Source: DATBQN01 sp963755825
GTDB taxonomy: Bacteria; Acidobacteriota; Thermoanaerobaculia; Multivoradales; UBA5704
Assembly: GCA_963755825.1 (NCBI GenBank)
Contig: CAVWLA010000001.1
Span: 620,001 to 684,000 of the forward strand
Reading direction: 5' to 3'
DNA: 64,000 bases
How positions within the stretch are numbered: the first letter of the stretch is position 1; the number at the start of each line of letters is the position of its first letter. Under the pieces are notes generated by a model, which was not told the DNA's origin, made no database searches, and worked only from the letters and a program-made list of their open reading frames with translations. The position numbers and the translations under genes were made by a program. This document shows positions 41,566-48,137 of this stretch, piece by piece.

Positions 41566-41626
41566 CGGGAAGTACTGCTCGGGCAGAGGCGCGTCCTCCA
41601 GAAATCAACAGGTCTCGGCAGTGCTC

Positions 41627-41698
41627 GTGCCGTCGCGTTCGGCGGGCTGGCCGGAGCCGATCGCCTGCTCCCCGGAGGGTTTCCCCTCCCTACGGCAC
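41627..41698 (-). ncRNA. Candidate structured 5' leader of the nuo operon
   Basis: On the minus strand GTGCCGT (41692-41698) and ACGGCAC (41627-41633) can close a 7-bp outer stem. Inside are GGAGGG-GAAA-CCCTCC (41674-41689), a perfect 6-bp hairpin with a GNRA tetraloop, and GGAGC...GCTCC (41653-41671) with a 9-base loop. The element sits 41-62 bases before the possible nuoA starts and downstream of the Rex site. I could not match it to a riboswitch class I know. It may simply reflect GC-rich sequence, but the nested perfect stems and the tetraloop argue for a real fold. Confidence 0.35.
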
Positions 41699-41749
41699 AG
41701 GGTGTGCAGAACTTCGTCTCACGGCAAGAGCCCAGAGCGCAATCCAGGC

Positions 41750-41767
41750 TAGTGAAGAATGTCACAA
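41750..41767. promoter_or_regulatory. Putative Rex operator upstream of nuoA
   Basis: TAGTGA-AGAATG-TCACAA matches the Rex consensus TTGTGA-N6-TCACAA at 11 of 12 half-site positions with the exact six-base spacing. On the minus strand it reads TTGTGACATTCTTCACTA, beginning with a -35-like TTGTGA. It lies about 165-185 bases before nuoA, and rex is the last gene of the same operon. NADH-sensitive repression is inferred. Confidence 0.65.
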
Positions 41768-41943
41768 GCTCCGCCACGAGTCCAGCCATCGACCTCGCGA
41801 GCGTCGCCCTATGGCAGTCCGCGCGGGCGGCCGCCGGAGGCTCGGCCGGAGCCGCCCTCCGGGCGCGGTATCCCCTTCGTTTTGTTGCGGTTGCCGCGGA
41901 TCTATGTCAGGGTTGGCGCGATGGCGTCGGAGCCGTGTCCGCG

Positions 41944-42882
41944 ATGAAGCCCGCCGAGCCGATGGCGCAGGGTCTCGCCGGCGGCCCGCAGGTGGCGCCG
42001 TTGCTCGGCCGCTTCGGCTTTGCCCTCACCGTCGACGTCGAGGAGTGGTACCACACCTGTCTGGTGCCCTCCTACGTTCGCCCGGAAGGCCGGCCGGTGC
42101 TCGCCAACGAGCTCGACCGCCTGCTCCCCGATCTCCTCGACATGCTGGCGCGGAGCGGCCGCTCCGCGACCTTCTTCGTCTTGGGCGAGGTGGCGGAGCG
42201 GCTGCCCCGGCGGGTGCGCGAGATCGCCGCCGCCGGCCACGAGGTGGCGAGCCACGGCCACCTCCATCTGCGCGCCTCCGATCGCACCCCGGAGGAGTTC
42301 GGCCGCGACGTGGGACACGCCAAGGCGCTCCTCGAGGATCTCGTCGGCGCGCCGGTCGCCGGCTACCGGGCGCCGGAGTGGTCGCTACGGGCGCCGGGCA
42401 ACTGCCGGCTGTCGCGGGTCGCCGAGGCCGGCTACCTCTATGACAGCTCGCTCGCGACCTACCCCTTCGCCGGCCACAAGGACAACCCGCGCGCCGCCTC
42501 GCGCCTCGCCTGGCCGGGCGGCGCGATCCTCGAGTTCCCGCCGCTCTCCTTCGCCGGCCCGCTCCGCCTCCCCGCCGGGAGCTGGACCGGCCGCCTGGCG
42601 CCGCCGGCGTGGCTGCTGAGGGCCGCCCTCGCCCATCGCGCCGAGGGCGGCCTGCCGGTCTTCGTCGTCCACCCCTGGGAGCTCACCGGCATCGAGACAC
42701 CCGGCCGCCTCCGCGGCCTCGCCCGCTTCATCCACGAGACCGGCCGCGAGCGCTTCCGCCCGCGCTTCGCCGAGATCCTCGCCGGCGCCCCCTGGACCTC
42801 CATCCGCCAAGCCGCCGGGCTCGCCGCGAGCCTCGACGACTCGAGCGGCGAGCTGGCGCTGGCTTCGGGGATGGCGGGTTAG
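41944..42882 (+). CDS. Polysaccharide deacetylase, PEP-CTERM/XrtA-locus type, 312 aa
   Basis: NodB-like carbohydrate esterase that would remove N-acetyl groups from a polysaccharide. The catalytic aspartate and metal site are visible as TVDVEEW (Asp31) and SHGHLH (His104, His108). GYRAPEWSL and YDSSL follow in family order, then LEFPP and the C-terminal VVHPWEL. The DVEEW start and overall layout match the deacetylases found at exosortase A / PEP-CTERM loci. No exosortase or glycosyltransferase genes are next to it. No signal peptide is seen. I use ATG 41944, with a second in-frame ATG at 41962; neither has a strong ribosome-binding site. It is divergent from the nuo operon. Confidence 0.87.
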   Translation: MKPAEPMAQGLAGGPQVAPLLGRFGFALTVDVEEWYHTCLVPSYVRPEGRPVLANELDRLLPDLLDMLARSGRSATFFVLGEVAERLPRRVREIAAAGHEVASHGHLHLRASDRTPEEFGRDVGHAKALLEDLVGAPVAGYRAPEWSLRAPGNCRLSRVAEAGYLYDSSLATYPFAGHKDNPRAASRLAWPGGAILEFPPLSFAGPLRLPAGSWTGRLAPPAWLLRAALAHRAEGGLPVFVVHPWELTGIETPGRLRGLARFIHETGRERFRPRFAEILAGAPWTSIRQAAGLAASLDDSSGELALASGMAG

Positions 42883-42899
42883 GGCCTACGCCCGCTGGC

Positions 42900-42905
42900 T
42901 ATAAT
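42900..42905 (+). promoter_or_regulatory. TATAAT -10 box, leaderless start of the RibD-like gene
   Basis: A perfect TATAAT is followed by CACCGC and then ATG at 42912. Transcription starting about seven bases after the box would begin at the initiation codon. There is no Shine-Dalgarno sequence and no clear -35. Confidence 0.6.
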
Positions 42906-42911
42906 CACCGC

Positions 42912-43526
42912 ATGCGAAAAATCATCACGACGACATTCGTGACGTTGGACGGCGTCATGCAGGCGCCCGGCGGCCCGGAAGAAGATCCCTCGAATGGTTT
43001 CAAGTATGGCGGCTGGCAAGCCGCCGTACCGCTGGACGAGATGATGGGTTCTGCTCTCTCGGCAGTGATGGGCGCCCCGTTCGAGCTGCTCCTCGGCAGG
43101 AACACGTATGAGATCTTCGCCTCCTACTGGCCCCATGCGAAGACAGACCACGAAGTGGCGATACCGTTCAACAGCACGAGAAAATATGTGGTGTCCGGCG
43201 AGTCCTTCGAGCCTGCTTGGCAAAATTCGGTCTGCATCACGGGCGATGTCGTGGAGCAGCTCCACGATCTCAAGAGAGCGGACGGTCCGGATCTCTGGGT
43301 CTGGGGCAGCGGCAACCTCATCCAGACCTTGCTCGAGCATCATCTGATCGATCGAATGCACCTCTGGATCTATCCTCTGACCATCGGCAGCGGCAAGCGG
43401 CTGTTCACCGACGGGACGCAAGCCGAGAAGTTCGAGCTGGTCGAATCCAAGATCTCCAGCACCGGTGTGATCCTCGCCACCTACCAGCCGGCGGGCGGAT
43501 TCAAGACTGGCCGGGTGGATGAGTAA
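42912..43526 (+). CDS. RibD C-terminal / dihydrofolate-reductase-like protein, 204 aa
   Basis: Single-domain reductase of the RibD-C group, which has the dihydrofolate reductase fold and uses NADPH. It opens with IITTTFVTLDGVMQAPGG and has LLLGRNTYEIFASYWP, KYVVSG and LWVWGSGNLIQTLLEHHLID, then PLTIGSGKRLF, all in the usual order. The true substrate of these stand-alone proteins is generally unknown. Codon use is visibly less GC-rich than in neighbouring genes, which may mean recent transfer. It overlaps the DoxX-like gene by eight bases and probably forms a two-gene operon with it. Confidence 0.9.
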   Translation: MRKIITTTFVTLDGVMQAPGGPEEDPSNGFKYGGWQAAVPLDEMMGSALSAVMGAPFELLLGRNTYEIFASYWPHAKTDHEVAIPFNSTRKYVVSGESFEPAWQNSVCITGDVVEQLHDLKRADGPDLWVWGSGNLIQTLLEHHLIDRMHLWIYPLTIGSGKRLFTDGTQAEKFELVESKISSTGVILATYQPAGGFKTGRVDE

Positions 43527-43917
43527 GGAAGCCGCCTCCGGTTCGAAAGCGACACTCTGGACCGGGCGCGCCCTGAGCACCCTCGCCGTTCTCTTCCTGC
43601 TCGCCGACGGCGTGGCGAAGCTCGTCAAGCCGCGTCCCGTCGTGGTGGCGACCCTTCGCCTCGGCTTCTCCGAGGCCGTCATCCCGTTTCTCGGCGTGCT
43701 CCTCACCCTCTGCGCGCTCATCTACGCGTTTCCGTCGACCGCGGCTGTCGGCGCGATCCTCCTCACCGGCTATCTCGGCGGCGCGATGGCGGTTCAGATC
43801 CGCGCCGGCGCGACGCCCTTCCCGGTCTTCTTTCCGTGCCTCGCGGGCCTGCTGGTCTGGGGAGGGCTCTGGCTTCGCGAGCCGCGGCTGCGGTCGCTCG
43901 TCCCCTGGCGGAGGTAG
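43519..43917 (+). CDS. DoxX-like small membrane protein, 132 aa
   Basis: Four hydrophobic helices are seen: ALSTLAVLFLLADGVAKL, the segment around VIPFLGVLLTLCALIYAFP, AVGAILLTGYLGGAMAVQI and FPCLAGLLVWGGLWL. This layout, with the GYLGGAMAVQIR motif, fits the DoxX-like family of membrane proteins found beside RibD-like and SRPBCC proteins. Its activity is unknown. Eight-base overlap with the upstream reductase gene indicates translational coupling. Confidence 0.82.
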   Translation: MSKEAASGSKATLWTGRALSTLAVLFLLADGVAKLVKPRPVVVATLRLGFSEAVIPFLGVLLTLCALIYAFPSTAAVGAILLTGYLGGAMAVQIRAGATPFPVFFPCLAGLLVWGGLWLREPRLRSLVPWRR

Positions 43918-43930
43918 CGCGCGCCGGCCG

Positions 43931-44557
43931 TTACTTCGGCGGCGGCGCGGCGCCGGCGCGCCTGCCGTGGCCGGCGAGGTAGAGAGAGAAGTTCTCCGGC
44001 GCTCCCGGCGGGGCGATCTCGAAGCGGATGTCGAGATCGCCGCCGGCGACCCTGGTGTAGGTGAGGCGGAAGCGCGGGGCGGCGTCGGTCGGCGCGGTGA
44101 CGAAGACGAGCGACTTGCCGTCGGCCGAAGGCGCCGCGGCGTAGCGGATGACGTGCCCCTCGTTGTCGAAGTAGATGGCGTCCTTCTTCCCGTCGGCGCC
44201 GAGCGAGACGACCATCAGGTCATCGTGCTTGGCGGCGGGGCGGCCGCCGATCGCCGGGACGTCGCCGTGGTTGCGGCGCACCAGCACCTTGTCGCCGAGC
44301 TCGAAATGGAAGGAGAAGGCGCCGGTGCCCCGCGTCCGATCCTCCACCCCCGTCCAGTCGCCGGCGAGGAAGCGCCATGCGGCCCAAGGATCGGCCTCCG
44401 CGGCGGCCATTGGAGCAGAAGCCGGAGCCGTGGCCGGGGCAGCGGCTGGAGCGGCGGCCTGGGGAGCCGCCGCCGGAGCGTCGGCGGCGCTGAGCGCCGG
44501 GCCGATGCCGGCGACGGCGAGCAGGCTGAGGACGAGGGCGAGGCGAGGGTGTCTCAT
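43931..44557 (-). CDS. Secreted protein of unknown function, 208 aa
   Basis: The start MRHPRLALVLSLLAVAGIGP is a signal peptide with likely cleavage after ALSAADA. An Ala/Pro low-complexity stretch follows (residues 24-55), then a folded region beginning WAAWRFLAGDWTG. That opening resembles small beta-barrel proteins of the DUF1579 type, but the match is by eye. AGGAGG precedes the ATG. It follows the ABC permease gene by 52 bases on the same strand and may be its operon partner. No catalytic residues are recognised. Confidence 0.72.
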   Translation of the reverse strand: MRHPRLALVLSLLAVAGIGPALSAADAPAAAPQAAAPAAAPATAPASAPMAAAEADPWAAWRFLAGDWTGVEDRTRGTGAFSFHFELGDKVLVRRNHGDVPAIGGRPAAKHDDLMVVSLGADGKKDAIYFDNEGHVIRYAAAPSADGKSLVFVTAPTDAAPRFRLTYTRVAGGDLDIRFEIAPPGAPENFSLYLAGHGRRAGAAPPPK

Positions 44558-44609
44558 TGGCGAGCCTCCTGATCCGATCCGTTGGTGCGTCGAGAGCAGC
44601 GCCGGCGTC

Positions 44610-45671
44610 CTACTTCCACTTGAAGATCTTGAGCGCCAGGGCGAAGGAGACGACGCCCCAGGCGAGGAGGAGGCCGAGCGCGGGGGCGATGGCGGAGAGC
44701 GGCTTCGCCTCGTTCATGACGGCGCGCAGAGCGTTGTTGAGGGCGGTCAGCGGCAGCGCCTGGATGATCGGCTGGATCTTCGCCGGGAAGCGGTCGGAGG
44801 AGAAGAACACCCCCGAGCAGAGCCACATCGGCAGCATGACGATGTTGGTGAGGCCGGAGGCGCCCTCGAGCGTCGACACCCGCGAGGCGATGAGCAGGCC
44901 GAGGCCGCAGAAGCACATGGCGCCGATGAAGCAGGTGGCGATGAGCAGCAGCAGCGAGCCGTGCACGGCGACGCCGAAGGCGATCCAGCCGAAGCCGAGG
45001 AGCAACACGACCTCGATCGCCAGGAAGACCAAGCGGGCGAAGATCTGCGCCAGGAGGAAGTCGCTGCGGCGCATCGGCGTTGCGATCAGCCGCTTCAGGA
45101 TCCGCCGGCTGCGCGCGTTGGTGATCGAGAAGGCGAGGCTCCAGATCCCCGTCCCCATGAGGTTCATACCGAGGAGGCCGGGGATGAGGAAGTCGATGTA
45201 GCGGGCGCCCTTCTCGGTCAGCTCGACGGTGCGCAGAGGCACGACGTCGGCGCGCCCGGCGGCGCGCTCGAGGGCGTCGGCCGCTTCGAGTCGCGCGATG
45301 CGCGACTCCGGCTGCGTCGGGTCGTACTGGAAGACGACGGGGGCGCCGGCGATCACCAGCAGCGAGACCTTGCCGGTGCGCAGCGCCTCGTGCCCGGCCG
45401 CAGCGGAATAGAGCCGCGGCTGCAGGAAGGGCGAGCGCGAGAGCGCCGCCATGGCTGGAGCGGCCGTGGCAGGGACGGTCGTCGCGGCGCTCGCGGCGGG
45501 GGCGGCCACCGCCACCGGGATGCGGTCGGGGGGCTTCGAGCGGAAGGCGAAGCCGAGCACCACCGAGAAGACGATGGGCACCGCGAAGACCCAGAAGATC
45601 GCCTCCGGCTCGCGCACGAACTCCTTGGTGCGCGCGATGGTGAGCTCGACGAGGGCTGGCCGCACGTTCAT
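44610..45671 (-). CDS. ABC-2 type transporter permease, 353 aa
   Basis: Membrane part of an export-type ABC transporter. One helix near residues 27-45 (FWVFAVPIVFSVVLGFAF) is followed by a large extracytoplasmic region with an Ala/Thr/Pro-rich insert (near 55-80). Five or so helices follow, including DFLIPGLLGMNLMGTG, LATCFIGAMCFCGLGLL in part, and LTNIVMLPMWLCSGVFFSSD, typical of the ABC2 membrane family. Substrate is unknown. The start lies two bases after the stop of the ATPase gene. Confidence 0.92.
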   Translation of the reverse strand: MNVRPALVELTIARTKEFVREPEAIFWVFAVPIVFSVVLGFAFRSKPPDRIPVAVAAPAASAATTVPATAAPAMAALSRSPFLQPRLYSAAAGHEALRTGKVSLLVIAGAPVVFQYDPTQPESRIARLEAADALERAAGRADVVPLRTVELTEKGARYIDFLIPGLLGMNLMGTGIWSLAFSITNARSRRILKRLIATPMRRSDFLLAQIFARLVFLAIEVVLLLGFGWIAFGVAVHGSLLLLIATCFIGAMCFCGLGLLIASRVSTLEGASGLTNIVMLPMWLCSGVFFSSDRFPAKIQPIIQALPLTALNNALRAVMNEAKPLSAIAPALGLLLAWGVVSFALALKIFKWK

Positions 45672-45673
45672 CG

Positions 45674-46615
45674 CTACTGGCCCTCCCGCAGCTCGCGGCC
45701 GGTCAGCGCCACGAAGAGATCCTCGAGCGTCGCCTGGTGGGTGGAGAGGGTGACCAGCCGGGCGCCGGCGCCGTCGATGGCGTCGAGCAGCGCCGGCACC
45801 GTCTCGGAGAGCGAGCCGACGGAGAGCGCCAGGTTGGGGCCGCGGCGATGGATCTCGGTGGCGCCGGGGAGGGCGAGCAGCTCGGCCTCCGGCAGCTCCG
45901 GCGCGGCGGCGAACTCGATGACGTTGGCGGCGCGCAGCGAGCCGATGAGCTCGGCCGGCGTGCCGAGCGCGATCACCTTGCCGTGGTCGACGATCGCCAC
46001 CCGGTCGCAGAGGCGCTCCGCCTCGTCCATGTAGTGGGTGGTGAGGAGCACCGTGCCGCCCTCGGCACGGAAGCTGGTGACCAGCCCCCAGAGCTCCAGC
46101 CGGCTCTGCGGGTCGAGGCCAGTCGTCGGCTCGTCGAGGAAGAGCACCTCGGGATCGCCGACCAGGGCGCAGGCGACGGCGAGGCGCTGCTTCTGGCCGC
46201 CGGAGAGCTTGCCGACGCGCGCCGTGCGCTTCTCGTCGAGCGAGAGGTCGGCGATGACGCGGTCGGGATCGCGCCCGCGGTCGTAGAACGAGCGGAAGAG
46301 GCGGAGGGTCTCCTCGACGGTGAGCTTCTCGTTGAGCTGCGTCTCCTGCAGCGAGATGCCGAGCCGGCCGCGCAGGCTCCGCGCCCCCGCCGCCCAGCTC
46401 GTCCCCAGGAGCTCGACCTCGCCGGCGTCGGGGTCGGTCAGCCCCTCGAGGATCTCGATCGTCGTCGTCTTGCCGGCGCCGTTGGGGCCGAGCAGGCCGA
46501 AGCACTCGCCGCGGCGGACCTCGAGGTCGAGGCCGGCGACGGCGGTGACGTCGGCGAAGCGCTTCACCAAGCCGCGGCAGCGGATGGCGATGTCGGGGGA
46601 GCGCGAGACGTCCAT
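45674..46615 (-). CDS. ABC transporter ATP-binding protein, 313 aa
   Basis: Nucleotide-binding subunit for the adjacent permease. It has Walker A GPNGAGKTT (43-51), the signature LSGGQKQRLAVA, Walker B VLFLDEPTTGLDP and the switch histidine in LLTTHYMDEAERL. The C-terminal about 100 residues form the accessory domain common to ABC-2 exporter ATPases, with THQATLEDLFVALTGREL. Drug or lipid export is typical of the group but not shown here. Upstream is a gap of 114 bases before the flavoprotein gene. Confidence 0.95.
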   Translation of the reverse strand: MDVSRSPDIAIRCRGLVKRFADVTAVAGLDLEVRRGECFGLLGPNGAGKTTTIEILEGLTDPDAGEVELLGTSWAAGARSLRGRLGISLQETQLNEKLTVEETLRLFRSFYDRGRDPDRVIADLSLDEKRTARVGKLSGGQKQRLAVACALVGDPEVLFLDEPTTGLDPQSRLELWGLVTSFRAEGGTVLLTTHYMDEAERLCDRVAIVDHGKVIALGTPAELIGSLRAANVIEFAAAPELPEAELLALPGATEIHRRGPNLALSVGSLSETVPALLDAIDGAGARLVTLSTHQATLEDLFVALTGRELREGQ

Positions 46616-46729
46616 GGCGAGTGGGAAGGCTGATCGAATCGTGCGGTCGCTGGAGCGGTGGAGGAAGCCCGCTCGCCGTCCGGCGAGGGACGGCGAAATT
46701 TACCACAGCGGGAAAGGGGGCAGCTGCGG

Positions 46730-47665
46730 CTAGGCTCCGACGTCCTGCCGCCGGAAGTGCTGGTCGATCATCACCGCGGCGAGGTTGCCGGTGCCCATGG
46801 CGACGGCGACCTGCTGGGTCATCGGGCGGAGGTCGCCGGCGATCCAGACGCCGGGGACGTTGGTGTCGCCGCGCTGCGAGGCGGGCTCGGCGTGGCGGCC
46901 GGTCGCCGCCATCGTCACCCCGAGCTGCTTGGCGAGGTCGGTGCGGCCGACCGCCGGGCTGGAGACGAAGAACGCTTCGGCGCTCAGGACGGTGCCGTCG
47001 GCGAGCTCGAGGCCGGAAAGGCGCTTGCCCTCGCCGATCAGCCGCTTGATCTCGCCGGCGATGACCGGGATCTTCTTCTCGCGGAGAAGGGCGTCGCGCT
47101 CGTCCGAGATCCGCGTGCCGGCGGTCGCCAAGAGACGCAGGCGCGGCGTGTAGCGCGACAGGCCGATCGCCATCGCCGCCGCCCACTCGGCGTGGCCGGT
47201 GGCGATGACGATGGTGTCCTTGCCGGTGATCTCCGGCCCCTCGCAGTCGGTGCAGTAGAAGAGGTTCCCCTTGCCGGCGTACTGGAAGCAGGGGGTGAAG
47301 TCGCCGTCGACCGTCGGGTGATAGCGGGCGACGCCGGTGGCGAGGAGGAGCGTCCGCGCCCGCCACTCCTGCCCCTCCTTCTCGCCGCGGAGGAGGAACC
47401 CGCCATCGCTCGCCGCGGCGGCGACCACGTTGCCGTGCTCGATCTCGGCGCCGCGCTCGCGGGCCTGCGCCTTCAGCCGCTTCTGGATCTCGACGCCGGT
47501 CGCCTCCGGCATGCCGGGCACGTTGAAGAGGCGCTCGAGGGTGTAGAAGAGCGGTCCGGTGGCGCGGTCGATCACCAGCACCTTGCGATCCTGCCAGGCG
47601 AGATGGAGCCCCGCCGAAAGCCCCGCCGGCCCGCCGCCGACGACGATGGTGTCGTAGAGAGTCAT
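46730..47665 (-). CDS. Thioredoxin-reductase-like FAD/NAD(P)-dependent oxidoreductase, 311 aa
   Basis: Two-nucleotide-fold flavoprotein. VVGGGPAGLSAGLHLA binds FAD near the N terminus, LLLATGVARYHP follows, and VPGVWIAGDLRPMTQQVAVA closes the FAD site. A dithiol CTDC (Cys138, Cys141) sits where thioredoxin reductases have CATC. The usual second GxGxxA loop for NADPH is poorly conserved (IATGHAEWAAAMA). It may reduce thioredoxin-like partners or another substrate; no thioredoxin gene is adjacent. Length is normal. Confidence 0.88.
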   Translation of the reverse strand: MTLYDTIVVGGGPAGLSAGLHLAWQDRKVLVIDRATGPLFYTLERLFNVPGMPEATGVEIQKRLKAQARERGAEIEHGNVVAAAASDGGFLLRGEKEGQEWRARTLLLATGVARYHPTVDGDFTPCFQYAGKGNLFYCTDCEGPEITGKDTIVIATGHAEWAAAMAIGLSRYTPRLRLLATAGTRISDERDALLREKKIPVIAGEIKRLIGEGKRLSGLELADGTVLSAEAFFVSSPAVGRTDLAKQLGVTMAATGRHAEPASQRGDTNVPGVWIAGDLRPMTQQVAVAMGTGNLAAVMIDQHFRRQDVGA

Positions 47666-47721
47666 GGTCGAACGCGGAGACTACCACCGGGCTGCGGCCG
47701 GAGCTGGCGCGGCCGCGGTGC

Positions 47722-48108
47722 TCAGGCGGGGAAGCGGCCCAGCGCCGTCGGGTGCTTCGGTTGGTAGAGGCCGATGGAGCCGCCGCTCGGCAGGCGGATG
47801 GTCGTCCGCGTTCCCCAGCGTTCCTCGGCGACCTCGGTACAGCGGACACCTTTGGCGCCGAGCGAGCCGAGGACGGCCTGTAGGTCGTCGCACATGAGGT
47901 AGAGGTTGGCGGTGAGCAGGCCGGGCTCGGCGGGCGCCGGCTGGGAGGAGTCGCTCAGCGGGTGAAGGGCGGCTTCGGCAGGCGGCAGGCCGAAGACCAG
48001 CCAGCCGCCGCCGGCGTCGACGGCGGGGAGCTCGAGGACGTCGCGGAAGAAGGCTCGATCGGCCTCCGGGTCGGGGCTGTAGAAGAGGATGTGGGCGCCG
48101 TTGATCAT
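47722..48108 (-). CDS. Glyoxalase / VOC-fold protein, 128 aa
   Basis: Single vicinal-oxygen-chelate domain: HILFYSPDPEADRAFFRDVL opens the first beta-alpha unit, WLVFGLPPAEAALHP ends it, and NLYLMCDDLQAVLGSLGAKG starts the second. Metal ligands are possible at His6 of the first strand and in the second unit, but they do not all match glyoxalase I, so the enzymatic role is open. TAGACT precedes the ATG by seven bases with no ribosome-binding site. Confidence 0.87.
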   Translation of the reverse strand: MINGAHILFYSPDPEADRAFFRDVLELPAVDAGGGWLVFGLPPAEAALHPLSDSSQPAPAEPGLLTANLYLMCDDLQAVLGSLGAKGVRCTEVAEERWGTRTTIRLPSGGSIGLYQPKHPTALGRFPA

Positions 48109-48115
48109 GCGGGCG

Positions 48116-48121
48116 AGTCTA
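48116..48121 (-). promoter_or_regulatory. TAGACT -10 box, leaderless start of the glyoxalase-like gene
   Basis: On the minus strand TAGACT is followed by CGCCCGC and ATG. The arrangement is almost identical to that before the M28 peptidase gene (TATACT, CGCCGTC, ATG). No Shine-Dalgarno sequence is present. Confidence 0.5.
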
Positions 48122-48137
48122 TCGCTCGGGCGGCGAC

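Larger units (their letters stand above)
41587..41943. other. 357-base intergenic region between nuoA and the deacetylase gene
   Basis: This divergent gap is the longest gene-free stretch in the window. It holds the candidate structured leader, the Rex-type palindrome and presumably the promoters of both directions. No open frame with coding character was seen. Its AT-richest part, around 41741-41770, coincides with the Rex site. Confidence 0.7.

Noticed and set aside
41641..41700. A known riboswitch such as cobalamin, TPP, c-di-GMP or ydaO in the nuo leader
   Set aside because: None of the conserved core words of these classes could be found, so only an unclassified structured leader is reported.
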